From JBJEFI01 sp051873875 (lineage in GTDB: Bacteria > Bacillota > Bacilli > Bacillales > Bacillaceae_G), in NCBI GenBank assembly GCA_051873875.1, contig JBJEFI010000071.1:1-44096 (forward strand): a stretch of 44,096 nt of DNA, read 5' to 3'. This document shows, in pieces, positions 17,583 to 24,775 of this stretch. Positions within the stretch are counted from its first letter, which is position 1. The number at the start of each line of letters is the position of its first letter. The translations under genes were made by a program, and so were the position numbers. The notes beneath the pieces were generated by a model that was not told where the DNA came from, ran no database searches, and worked only from the letters and a program-made list of their open reading frames with translations.

Positions 17583-17696
17583 CTAATATATCCGCTTTAC
17601 TCTATTTCCACAACCACAACCACTTTTCTTTACTGCTGAATTTCCGGACGATTGTTGATTTTTGGAATTAGAACTTGAGCTTTTATAACTACTCAT
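17583..17696 (-). CDS. 37-aa Ser-rich peptide with GCGCG motif
   Basis: A small frame ATG...TAG coding MSSYKSSSSNSKNQQSSGNS followed by AVKKSGCGCG and a basic end NRVKRIY. AAAGGGTGATG lies just before the ATG. It has one CGC cysteine pair, no signal peptide and no membrane segment. It sits between yjcD and yjcA in the place where B. subtilis has small sporulation genes of the yjcB/spoVIF interval, and lies among coat genes, so a small coat or spore-associated protein is a reasonable guess; I do not recognise a family. It is transcribed in the same direction as yjcA, 66 bases downstream of it. Confidence 0.6.
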   Translation of the reverse strand: MSSYKSSSSNSKNQQSSGNSAVKKSGCGCGNRVKRIY

Positions 17697-17762
17697 CTTC
17701 ATCACCCTTTCAACTAACATTTACTTCATTTTATGATAGTCCAAAAGACATGTTCGCCCTTT

Positions 17763-18113
17763 TTATACCCATTTATTCACAAACACTTCGATAATTGCTC
17801 CTAAACCAGCCACACCAAAAATAATAATCACTATATTACTATATGGAATGAAAAAAAAGGCCAATACAACAACCGTTGCACACCACACTCCTGTACACCA
17901 ATAGCAACTTAGTAACTCACCAAAAAAAGCTCGTATTCCCTTTCCCTTTACACGAATATACGTACTTTCTTCACCAGATGGTTCTGTCATTTGAAACTCT
18001 TCAATAAATGGATCACGAATAAACTTGGTTATTTTATCAAAAACGAGCAATCTAGTTAATCGAAAACTAGCTAATACTAATAAAATAAATTCTAACCAAC
18101 TATCAATTTTCAC
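17763..18113 (-). CDS. yjcA: YjcA-like sporulation protein (DUF1360)
   Basis: A 116-aa membrane protein with hydrophobic segments at about residues 8-20 and 75-110 and the family core ASFRLTRLLVFDKI near the start, then SCYWCTGVWCA (about 70-80) with three cysteines. It belongs to DUF1360, which contains B. subtilis YjcA, a mother-cell sporulation protein, and the gene position next to cotY/Z agrees. GTG at 18113 is preferred: AAAAAGGGGGG lies eight bases upstream and the length then fits the family; a longer frame could start at an ATG at 18164, which also has a weaker GGGGA. Function unknown; probably spore membrane or coat assembly. Confidence 0.8.
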   Translation of the reverse strand: MKIDSWLEFILLVLASFRLTRLLVFDKITKFIRDPFIEEFQMTEPSGEESTYIRVKGKGIRAFFGELLSCYWCTGVWCATVVVLAFFFIPYSNIVIIIFGVAGLGAIIEVFVNKWV

Positions 18114-18281
18114 GTTCACTTCCCCCCTTTTTGCTACATATGTATGATAATGTAATCTTGTCATATTCCCCTTCTCTTAAATGCCTATTTTTCATAGATA
18201 CGAGCCTACAATCGTAACCGTTTTAATGCATTTACAATATCTTATTAGTGTACCTAAACTTACTGATAAGGAGTGAAAAAA

Positions 18282-18860
18282 ATGAGTTGTGGAAATGATA
18301 GAGGTTCAAGATCAACCAATATTCATTCAAATTGCGTAGCAGAAGTTGTCAATCATATTAACGATATGCAAGAAGCTGTTCAAGAAGACGAAAGTTGCCC
18401 AACAGGTTGTCTAAATCCACTTGGCGGTTCTATGAGATCATTCAAGCCAGTGAACACTCGTCCATTTATACTGTTCACAAAAGAAGGTTTCCCATTTTCT
18501 ATTTTTACAAATATAGAAAAAACAAACCAAGAAACACAATTAGGAGTTGACTGTGCAACTCAAGTTTTCCGTGTTGAAAGTGTTGATGGCAATTGCGCTA
18601 CATTACGCGGATTAGTAATTGAACAAGTTTCAAAAGATGGTGATGGTGACAAAAACAACAGCCAGTATAATTACAACTATAACTACAGTTCCAGCAATAA
18701 TGACAAAAACAAATTTGTAGACGTTTGTGATGCATTAGCAGACCCATTCAATAACCGTATTAGAGGAACAAATGCATGTGTAACAGTTGACTTAGATTGC
18801 TTCTGTTCTATTCAATGTTTAAACACATTAGATGATTTTATACCACTAGGATTTGTATAA
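18282..18860 (+). CDS. spore coat / exosporium protein, CotY/CotZ/ExsY family
   Basis: A 192-aa cysteine-rich coat protein. It has the family landmarks NCVAEVVNHINDMQ, CPTGC (about residues 39-43), the TRPFILFTKEGFPF strand, FRVESVDGNCATL, and the C-terminal TVDLDCFCSIQCLN. CotY/ExsY proteins self-assemble into disulfide-linked lattices forming the insoluble coat or the exosporium basal layer. ATG at 18282 is chosen because AAGGAGTG lies just before it; a GTG at 18273 falls inside that site. Between FRVES...QVSK and VDVC there is a low-complexity insert of about 25-30 residues (DGDGDKNNSQYNYNYNY then SSSNN) that I do not recall in B. subtilis CotZ or B. anthracis ExsY. Only one copy lies here, whereas B. 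cereus group strains usually carry paired cotY and exsY. Confidence 0.9.
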   Translation: MSCGNDRGSRSTNIHSNCVAEVVNHINDMQEAVQEDESCPTGCLNPLGGSMRSFKPVNTRPFILFTKEGFPFSIFTNIEKTNQETQLGVDCATQVFRVESVDGNCATLRGLVIEQVSKDGDGDKNNSQYNYNYNYSSSNNDKNKFVDVCDALADPFNNRIRGTNACVTVDLDCFCSIQCLNTLDDFIPLGFV

Positions 18861-18874
18861 AAAATTAAAAAAAC

Positions 18875-18910
18875 AAAAAACAGGTTGTGCAAGAGGCACA
18901 CCTGTTTTTA
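18875..18910 (+). terminator. intrinsic terminator of cotY/Z
   Basis: AAAAACAGG-TTGTGC and GGCACA-CCTGTTTTT form a stem with one wobble-type mismatch zone, ending in a T run. Confidence 0.85.
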
Positions 18911-18922
18911 TTTACATATAAA

Positions 18923-19062
18923 ATGAAACTTCCAGCAGTGGGAATTTTCTTTCATCTCCTACTTCTGGTTAATTAAACCAATCGTACTTTTTACTAATAC
19001 TTATTTCGCCCTTAAACTCCATTGCTTTTGCTACGTTTTGAAGGGCGAATCTTAGCGTCAGT
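18923..19062 (-). repeat. intergenic structured repeat, family X copy 1
   Basis: Read on the minus strand the element starts ACTGACGCTAAGATTCGCCC and ends GGAAGTTTC. It matches the element at 26439-26576 from end to end with the same length (about 140 bases). Internal pairings: TTCGCCCTT with AAGGGCGAA, and TGGTT-TAATT-AACCA. The rest of the 307-base gap between cotY/Z and cotO (19063-19167) holds nothing I can name. Confidence 0.6.
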
Positions 19063-19167
19063 TAGAGCGGAATAAAATAGTTGGTTCTAGCTTTTCTATT
19101 TATCCATTCGGTTGTACTCCTATTAATCACTAATGTTCCTAATAGTACCACCTACATTTTTTCGTTC

Positions 19168-19662
19168 TTACCAAACAATCATTCGAAGCGCTAAGATTTC
19201 ATTAATTGGCACTGTAACAAAACCCATACTTTCTCGCCCTTGAATAAATAAAAGATCGTCTTTTCGCTTTGTAATATAGCCAACAATAGGTTCTCCATCT
19301 ACTTCAACACTGCATAAAGGCTTTGGAATATAAGATGGTCTATTTAATAAATAATCAATTTTTTCGCTTATCTCCATGTCCTTAAATGTTTTCTTCTGAA
19401 CTACTTTTGGCGTATGTTCCTCTATTAACAATTGCTCATCACTATTCATCAACTTTTGAAACTGTTCATTTTCTCTTTGTTCATTTTCCCTTTGTTCGTT
19501 TTCTATTTGTTCATTCTCGTCCTCTACTATTTCTTTTTTATTTTTCTCTTTTGTTACACGATAAACTTGTTGCATATTTACTTCCACATCTTTCACACCA
19601 GGTTGATGGATATACAATAATGGCTTGGAATAAACGGAGGAATTCTTTGATTCTTCTTTCAT
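19168..19662 (-). CDS. cotO: spore coat morphogenetic protein CotO
   Basis: A 164-aa protein matching CotO (B. subtilis YjbX), needed for late coat or exosporium assembly. The conserved C-terminal region runs from about residue 94 (EISEKIDYLLNRPSYIPKP) to the end (GFVTVPINEILALRMIVW). The middle is a tandem ENEQ repeat (ENEQ-I-ENEQ-R-ENEQ-R-ENEQ, about residues 50-68), likely unstructured and variable in copy number. Its place between fabI and cotY/Z matches B. subtilis. A GGGGGTTG site precedes the ATG. Shorter than the B. anthracis protein mainly in the low-complexity region. Confidence 0.88.
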   Translation of the reverse strand: MKEESKNSSVYSKPLLYIHQPGVKDVEVNMQQVYRVTKEKNKKEIVEDENEQIENEQRENEQRENEQFQKLMNSDEQLLIEEHTPKVVQKKTFKDMEISEKIDYLLNRPSYIPKPLCSVEVDGEPIVGYITKRKDDLLFIQGRESMGFVTVPINEILALRMIVW

Positions 19663-19730
19663 CTTTTACAACCCCCTACATACAAATTGCTCCTTAAAAA
19701 TATATATGCAGAAGTAACCATATTTACAAC

Positions 19731-19762
19731 AAAAAAGTGTTAGGTTAACCTAACACTTTTTT
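19731..19762. terminator. intrinsic terminator of fabI
   Basis: A perfect palindrome: AAAAAAGTGTTAGG, TTAA, CCTAACACTTTTTT. It ends fabI transcription on the minus strand and would work in both directions. Confidence 0.9.
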
Positions 19763-19785
19763 CTATCTTTTCATAATTATTATTT

Positions 19786-20550
19786 TTATAGAATGTGGAA
19801 GCCACTATCCACGTGAATATTTTCTCCTGTAATGCCACGAGCTAAATCACTTAACAAGAACATTGCTGTGTCGCCTACTTCTTCTTTCGTTGTTGCACGA
19901 CGTAACGGGGCACGACCTTCAAATTCTTTAATTAATAAATTAAAGTCACCCACACCTTTTGCAGATAATGTACGAACAGCACCCGCAGAGATAGCATTGA
20001 CACGAATACCATATTTTCCTAAGTCACTAGCTAAATAGCGAACACTTGCCTCTAAAGAAGCTTTTGCTACACCCATTACGTTGTAGTTTGGAATTGCTCT
20101 TTCGCCACCTAAATATGTTAATGTAATAATACTTCCGCCTTCTGTCATTAATTCCTTCGCTTCTCTTGCTACTACTGTTAATGAATAAGAACTGATGTTG
20201 TGGGCAAGTAAAAATCCATCGCGGCTTGTATTTACATATTCGCCTTTTAATTCTTCTTTATCTGCAAAGGCAATACAATGAGCCAATCCATGAATGATTC
20301 CCACTTCTTCTTTAATTCTAGCAAAACAAGCTTTCACTTGTTCATCATTCGTTACATCACATGGTAAAATAAGTGCTTCTGGATCAAGTGTTTCAACAAG
20401 TTTTCGAACACCACTTTCAAAACGTTCGCCCGCATATGTAAAAACTAATTTTGCTCCTGCTTTATGAAGTGATTGGGCAATTCCCCATGCAATACTACGT
20501 TGGTTGGCAACTCCCATAATAACAAACGTACGATCTTGTAATATGTTCAT
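19786..20550 (-). CDS. fabI: enoyl-[acyl-carrier-protein] reductase FabI (NADH/NADPH)
   Basis: A 254-aa short-chain dehydrogenase that reduces trans-2-enoyl-ACP in the last step of each fatty-acid elongation cycle. The nucleotide-binding motif GVANQRSIAWGIA is at residues 13-25, and the active site Y-x6-K reads YNVMGVAK; the 'second' Tyr is in TYLGG. Length is normal. It is a single gene with a canonical promoter overlapped on its downstream side by a perfect FapR operator, so it should respond to malonyl-CoA level. It ends in a palindromic terminator. Confidence 0.96.
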   Translation of the reverse strand: MNILQDRTFVIMGVANQRSIAWGIAQSLHKAGAKLVFTYAGERFESGVRKLVETLDPEALILPCDVTNDEQVKACFARIKEEVGIIHGLAHCIAFADKEELKGEYVNTSRDGFLLAHNISSYSLTVVAREAKELMTEGGSIITLTYLGGERAIPNYNVMGVAKASLEASVRYLASDLGKYGIRVNAISAGAVRTLSAKGVGDFNLLIKEFEGRAPLRRATTKEEVGDTAMFLLSDLARGITGENIHVDSGFHIL

Positions 20551-20574
20551 TAACTTTAACCCCTATCTGTTTAT

Positions 20575-20595
20575 TTTTAGTACCTACTACTAAAA
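20575..20595 (-). promoter_or_regulatory. FapR operator of fabI
   Basis: TTTTAGTA-CCTAC-TACTAAAA is a perfect 8-bp inverted repeat matching the known FapR consensus (TTAGTACCT..TACTAA). It begins four bases after the -10 box on the minus strand, at the expected transcription start, where bound FapR blocks RNA polymerase until malonyl-CoA releases it. Confidence 0.93.
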
Positions 20596-20598
20596 CCT

Positions 20599-20626
20599 AT
20601 TATAGTACATATTTCCATGATTTCAA
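20599..20626 (-). promoter_or_regulatory. SigA promoter of fabI
   Basis: On the minus strand: -35 TTGAAA (20621-20626), 16-bp spacer, -10 TATAAT (20599-20604), placed directly before the FapR operator. Confidence 0.85.
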
Positions 20627-20728
20627 ATAAAAGATTTCAAAAACTTTATCTATGATACTTTGCAAATCTAATAAATTTGGATAAGATAAAAGGATGATAA
20701 GAATTTGTGCGCTTGAAAGGAGTAAAAA

Positions 20729-21739
20729 ATGGGAAAAAATCAATCCAATCGTTTTCAAATAGATTTCGTCCTTATCTGCATTCTACTTGCACTAGCTACA
20801 TTTAGTGTAATTGCAATAAGTGGTGCTCAACCATCACTACCTGAAAAACTTCAAGGTATTAATTTTGCTAGTAAACAAGCTTTTTGGTTCGTATGCGGCT
20901 CCATCATGATCGTTATTATGATGGTCATCGATTACGATCGCTATAAACAAATTGTTTGGTATTTATATGGATTTGGCATGCTTTTACTTCTAGGGTTAGA
21001 ATTGAACGTTCCTGGTGCACTTGAGGCCAACGGAGCGGTTGCATGGTACGAGCTTCCTGTCTTAGGGAACTTCCAACCATCTGAACCAATGAAAATTGTT
21101 ATGATTTTACTAATTGCCAAAATTATTTCAGAGCATAATGAACAACGACCGATTCGTACATTAAAAGATGATTTTTGGCTTATTTCAAAAGTAGCTATGG
21201 TTGTATTGCCACCTTTATTATTAATTGCCAGACAACCCGACTTAGGTCATGTAATGGTTATTTCAGCTATTACAGCTACAATGCTAATGGTTTCTGGTAT
21301 TCGTTGGAGAATTATTATCATTGCCCTTTTAAGTTTCATCGGTCTTATCGCTCTTGCTGTATTTGTTTATTTTGCTTTTCCTGAATTTATTGCAGCAAAC
21401 ATAAAAAGTTACCAATTAGACCGTTTTTATGGCTGGCTTGCACCTTATGAATATCCAACTCAAGGCTTCCAGCTTATTTATTCTCTGTTAGCAATCGGAT
21501 CTGGACAATTAGTAGGGAAAGGATATTTAGAAGGNNNNNNNNNNNNNNNNNNNNNNNNNNNNNNNNNNNNNNNNNNNNNNNNNNNNNNNNNNNNNNNNNN
21601 NNNNNNNNNNNNNNNNNNNNNNNNNNNNNNNNNNCCATTTATGAGTTATGGTGGTAGCTCTCTTGTATTCTCTTATATGGTTGCAATGGGACTTATTTTA
21701 AACGTTCGCTCTCGAACAAGAAAATATATGTTTGATTAA
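20729..21739 (+). CDS. RodA/FtsW/SpoVE family polymerase (interrupted by gap)
   Basis: A SEDS-family membrane glycosyltransferase that polymerises lipid II into glycan strands. Eight or more hydrophobic helices are visible before the gap. Family landmarks: QPSEPMKIVMIL, the ARQPDLGHVM loop with the key Asp region, DRFYGWLAPYE, the IGSGQLVGKGYLEG loop, and after the gap PFMSYGGSS. In RodA and FtsW proteins about 90-100 residues lie between the last two motifs, so the real gap should be near 280-300 bases rather than 100, giving a protein of about 390-400 residues. The frame happens to stay open because 100 is congruent to 1 modulo 3. AAAGGAG precedes the ATG. It resembles RodA more than SpoVE in the N-terminus, but the exact paralogue is uncertain. 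Confidence 0.88.
   Translation: MGKNQSNRFQIDFVLICILLALATFSVIAISGAQPSLPEKLQGINFASKQAFWFVCGSIMIVIMMVIDYDRYKQIVWYLYGFGMLLLLGLELNVPGALEANGAVAWYELPVLGNFQPSEPMKIVMILLIAKIISEHNEQRPIRTLKDDFWLISKVAMVVLPPLLLIARQPDLGHVMVISAITATMLMVSGIRWRIIIIALLSFIGLIALAVFVYFAFPEFIAANIKSYQLDRFYGWLAPYEYPTQGFQLIYSLLAIGSGQLVGKGYLEXXXXXXXXXXXXXXXXXXXXXXXXXXXXXXXXXXPFMSYGGSSLVFSYMVAMGLILNVRSRTRKYMFD
21535..21634. other. assembly gap (100 N) inside rodA/ftsW-like gene
   Basis: Exactly 100 N replacing part of the conserved C-terminal half of the SEDS polymerase. The missing protein segment should be about 95 residues by comparison with RodA and FtsW. Confidence 0.95.
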
Positions 21740-21740
21740 T

Positions 21741-22130
21741 AGAAAAAACTGCAGGCGATGCTACCAAGAACGTTAGTGATTGGTAGGAGTACTCCGACAA
21801 GCGTTGGAGTATCAGCACTGAAAATCCCGATTTTGGATTTTTAAAGATGATGCGAACGTCTCGAGAAGGACAGCCGGAAGTTAGACCAAAAGAAAAACTG
21901 TAGACACTACTATCAATATCACGAAGCGATAGCAAGAAATATTGATAGTAAACTCTCGGCATGTGTTGGAGTACTAGCCATAAAAAGTTCGCCCTTAGAC
22001 TTTTTTGGGAGGGTCAAACATCCCGAGAGAGTCAGCCAGAAGTTAAACAGATAGAAAAACCGTAGGCGATACTTTTGTTTCTCGTAACATTAATAAAAGA
22101 TACTGAAGTAGTCATCCAAAGTTTTTTCAT
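21741..22130. repeat. tandem bcr1-like repeats (two full units plus a partial)
   Basis: Three units start at 21741, 21891 and 22053 with AGAAAAACTGTAGGC-like heads; the first two are 150 and 162 bases and end in CGAGAAGGACAGCCGGAAGT and CGAGAGAGTCAGCCAGAAGT. Each carries a hairpin at the same place with different bases (CTACCA/TGGTAG in unit 1; ACTATCAATAT/ATATTGATAGT in unit 2). Unit length, sites between genes and internal pairing fit the bcr1 family of the B. cereus group, but no database comparison was possible. No coding frame in this interval has a ribosome site. A further inverted repeat CCCTGCAT/ATGCAGGG (22165-22203) lies before prpE without a T run. Confidence 0.6.
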
Positions 22131-22243
22131 TTTAGTAGTTGTATTTCTTTTAAAACATTTATCTCCCTGCATTTTTTCCTATCATATTTAGAAACATGCA
22201 GGGGATTCTATTATAAAAAACTGTTTTATATTGGAGATGACTA

Positions 22244-22975
22244 ATGATGAAAATCGACATTATCGGGGATATACATGGATGCTATGACGAATTTGTTTTA
22301 CTTACAAAAAAATTATCTTATGATTGGGCAACCGGCATTCCCCTTCATCCAAATCGTATATTAGGATTTGTGGGCGATATTACAGACCGTGGTCCTGCTT
22401 CATTAAAAATGATTGAAATTGTGTTTGAATTAGTGATGATACACAAACGAGCATATTATGTTCCTGGAAATCATTGCAATAAGCTATATCGTTATTTTCT
22501 CGGTCGAAATGTTCAAGTAACACATGGATTAGAAACAACTGTTGCCGAATACAAAGCGCTTTCTTCTAAAAAACAAGATGAAATAAAAAATAAATTTATT
22601 ACACTTTATGAAAGTAATCCGCTTTATCGTCAACTGGACAACAATCGCTTCATTTTATGTCATGCAGGCATTCGACAAAATTTAATTGGCAAATCGAATC
22701 GAGAAGTAAAAACCTTTGTTTTATATGGAGATATTACAGGAGAAAAACATCCAGATGGTTCGCCTGTTCGGCGAGATTGGGCGAAAGAATATAGAGGAAA
22801 ACAGCTTATCATCTTCGGGCATACACCTGTAAAAGAACCTGTCATCTTAAATAATACATATAACATTGATACCGGCTGTGTTTTTGGTCATAAACTAACC
22901 GCACTTCGTTATCCAGAGTTAGAACTCGTTTCTGTTGACTCTTCAATGCCTTACGTTCCAGAAAAATTTAGATGA
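22244..22975 (+). CDS. prpE: PrpE, bis(5'-nucleosyl)-tetraphosphatase / PPP phosphatase
   Basis: A 243-aa metallophosphatase matching B. subtilis PrpE. Metal-site motifs are in order: GDIHGCYDE (residues 8-16), GDITDRG (45-51), GNHCNK (76-81), a conserved His in LCHAGIR and IFGHTPV. PrpE hydrolyses Ap4A-type dinucleotides symmetrically and has protein phosphatase activity; in B. subtilis it influences spore germination. TTGGAGATG lies before two adjacent in-frame ATGs (22244 and 22247). The gene ends at a terminator shared with rluD and keeps the B. subtilis order. Confidence 0.94.
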   Translation: MMKIDIIGDIHGCYDEFVLLTKKLSYDWATGIPLHPNRILGFVGDITDRGPASLKMIEIVFELVMIHKRAYYVPGNHCNKLYRYFLGRNVQVTHGLETTVAEYKALSSKKQDEIKNKFITLYESNPLYRQLDNNRFILCHAGIRQNLIGKSNREVKTFVLYGDITGEKHPDGSPVRRDWAKEYRGKQLIIFGHTPVKEPVILNNTYNIDTGCVFGHKLTALRYPELELVSVDSSMPYVPEKFR

Positions 22976-23030
22976 AGGAACTTTGCATTTATTAATACAT
23001 ACAGGTCTTACACATATTAATAAGCATACA

Positions 23031-23062
23031 AAAAGGAGCTAAATAATGATTTAGCTCCTTTT
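23031..23062. terminator. bidirectional terminator (prpE / rluD-like)
   Basis: AAAAGGAGCTAAAT-AATG-ATTTAGCTCCTTTT between two convergent genes; the stop of the pseudouridine synthase gene lies in the stem. Confidence 0.95.
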
Positions 23063-23947
23063 ACTAATTACCTCATTCATATCACTCGCTAATGGAATGA
23101 AGAAGGATAATCTTGTTTGTAAAATAGGGTGGTAAAAATCAATTGCTTGGCTATGTAATGCTTGGCGATTTAATATATCTACTTTCCCTCCATATAAATC
23201 ATCACCAACAAGAGGATAACCTCTATATGCCATATGAACACGAATTTGATGTGTTCTACCTGTTTCTAGCTGTAATTTTACGAGGGTCATATCTGCTAAA
23301 CATTGCAACACCTTATAATGAGTAACGGCATGCTGTCCATCTTGACGCACCTCACGCTCAATAATACTTGTTTCTTTTCGTCCAATTGGCGCATCAATAG
23401 TGCCACCTTCTTCAAGAATAGTTCCATGAACAAGTGCAACATACGTCCGTTTAATCTCTTTTACTTGCTGTTGCATACTAAATAGGTGATGAACGTAACG
23501 GTTTTTGGCTACTAGCATTAGTCCTGAAGTATCTTTATCTAGTCGATTAATAATATGAACGGTACTTTGTAATCCAATCTTTTCATAATATCCTAATAAA
23601 CGATTTGCTAATGTTCCGCAAGGATGTTCTCTCGATGGAATCGAAGGAATACCTGCTTCTTTATTAATGAGTAAGATAGATTCATCTTCATAGACAATGT
23701 CAAAAGGCTGGTATTCAACAATCATTTCTTCATTAGCGGCTTCCTTTGGAAATGTAACGACAAGTATATCATTTGCTTGAAGACGATAGCGAACCGTCAA
23801 TGGTTGTCCATTAACGGTTATACTTCCACCTTTGTATTTAATATCCGTCAACGCTTGCCTTGAAATAGCCTTTTCTTTTAAAAAATCACGTATAATAACT
23901 CCTGCTTCTTGATCAGAAATTATCCACTGTAACGAAAATGGTTTCAC
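23051..23947 (-). CDS. yjbO: RluA/RluD family pseudouridine synthase (YjbO)
   Basis: A 298-aa enzyme that converts uridines in rRNA (or tRNA) to pseudouridine. It has an S4-like N-terminal RNA-binding region (about residues 13-75) and the catalytic RluA domain with the motif INRLDKDTSGLMLVAK (catalytic Asp in RLD) near residue 140 and GRTHQIRVHMA near 230. It matches B. subtilis YjbO by position and length. The start is GTG at 23947 after AGAGGAAA. It lies 15 bases from the end of nadK and is probably co-transcribed with nadK and yjbM. The exact RNA target is not determined. Confidence 0.94.
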   Translation of the reverse strand: MKPFSLQWIISDQEAGVIIRDFLKEKAISRQALTDIKYKGGSITVNGQPLTVRYRLQANDILVVTFPKEAANEEMIVEYQPFDIVYEDESILLINKEAGIPSIPSREHPCGTLANRLLGYYEKIGLQSTVHIINRLDKDTSGLMLVAKNRYVHHLFSMQQQVKEIKRTYVALVHGTILEEGGTIDAPIGRKETSIIEREVRQDGQHAVTHYKVLQCLADMTLVKLQLETGRTHQIRVHMAYRGYPLVGDDLYGGKVDILNRQALHSQAIDFYHPILQTRLSFFIPLASDMNEVISKRS

Positions 23948-23962
23948 TTATTTCCTCTACTT

Positions 23963-24757
23963 TCATCCTGTAATAAATGAATCTTTTACCCGCTTCCAAA
24001 ACGGGAATGGACGATAACGAGCAAATCGTACTTTTTCTTTTGCAACTCGACACTGAATGGATTTCACATCTTCATGTAATAATGTTAATTGATCTATTGT
24101 TATTCGAAATTCATCTGCCCCTACTGGCTTCAAAATACATGTATGATGCTTTGGTAATACAAGGGGAGAACCAATTGTTCGGAAAACACGATTATTAATG
24201 GATGCCATCTCAGCGATTTGAATCACTTCTAAAGATGGATGAACAATTGCGCCTCCTAACGCCTTGTTATACGCTGTACTACCCGATGGTGTGGAAATGC
24301 AAACACCATCACCTCGGAATGTTTCAAAATGTTGTCCCCTAATTTCAACATCAATGACAAGTGTGCCATCTCCACTTTTAATTGTACATTCATTCATCGC
24401 TAAATAACGAGATGCTTTCATCCCATTGTTATAACGAATAAGAACTTCCACTAATGGATATTCCACTACTTGGTATGGTGTTTTTGCAATGGAAAGAACT
24501 AGCTTTTCTACCTCACTTGGTAACCAATCCGCATAAAAGCCTAAGTGTCCTGTATGTACACCAACAAACGCTGTTTTATCTAATCGTTCCGTATATTGAT
24601 GAAATGCGTGTAGCAGTGTGCCATCTCCACCTATTGAAACGACTAAATCTGGACTTTGTTCATCCACTTCAAATGCAAAATCTGCTAAGTACGATTCAAT
24701 CCTATCTTTTATTTCGTTTGAAATTTCATCTCCCTTTGATAATACGGCAAATTTCAT
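23963..24757 (-). CDS. nadK: NAD kinase
   Basis: A 264-aa NAD kinase (B. subtilis PpnKA/YjbN type) that phosphorylates NAD to NADP with ATP. The GGDGT motif is at residues 43-47, the MNECTIK segment and the glycine-rich TPSGSTAYNKALGG region follow. ATG at 24757 is chosen: AAAGGTGG lies eight bases upstream, and the alternative GTG at 24769 is inside that site. It is the middle gene of yjbM-nadK-rluD, 18 bases after yjbM. Length is normal. Confidence 0.95.
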   Translation of the reverse strand: MKFAVLSKGDEISNEIKDRIESYLADFAFEVDEQSPDLVVSIGGDGTLLHAFHQYTERLDKTAFVGVHTGHLGFYADWLPSEVEKLVLSIAKTPYQVVEYPLVEVLIRYNNGMKASRYLAMNECTIKSGDGTLVIDVEIRGQHFETFRGDGVCISTPSGSTAYNKALGGAIVHPSLEVIQIAEMASINNRVFRTIGSPLVLPKHHTCILKPVGADEFRITIDQLTLLHEDVKSIQCRVAKEKVRFARYRPFPFWKRVKDSFITG

Positions 24758-24775
24758 TCCATTTCCCACCTTTGT

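Noticed and set aside
21741..22130. CRISPR array
   Set aside because: The repeated units are about 150-160 bases, imperfect and without spacers of constant length; no cas genes are present.
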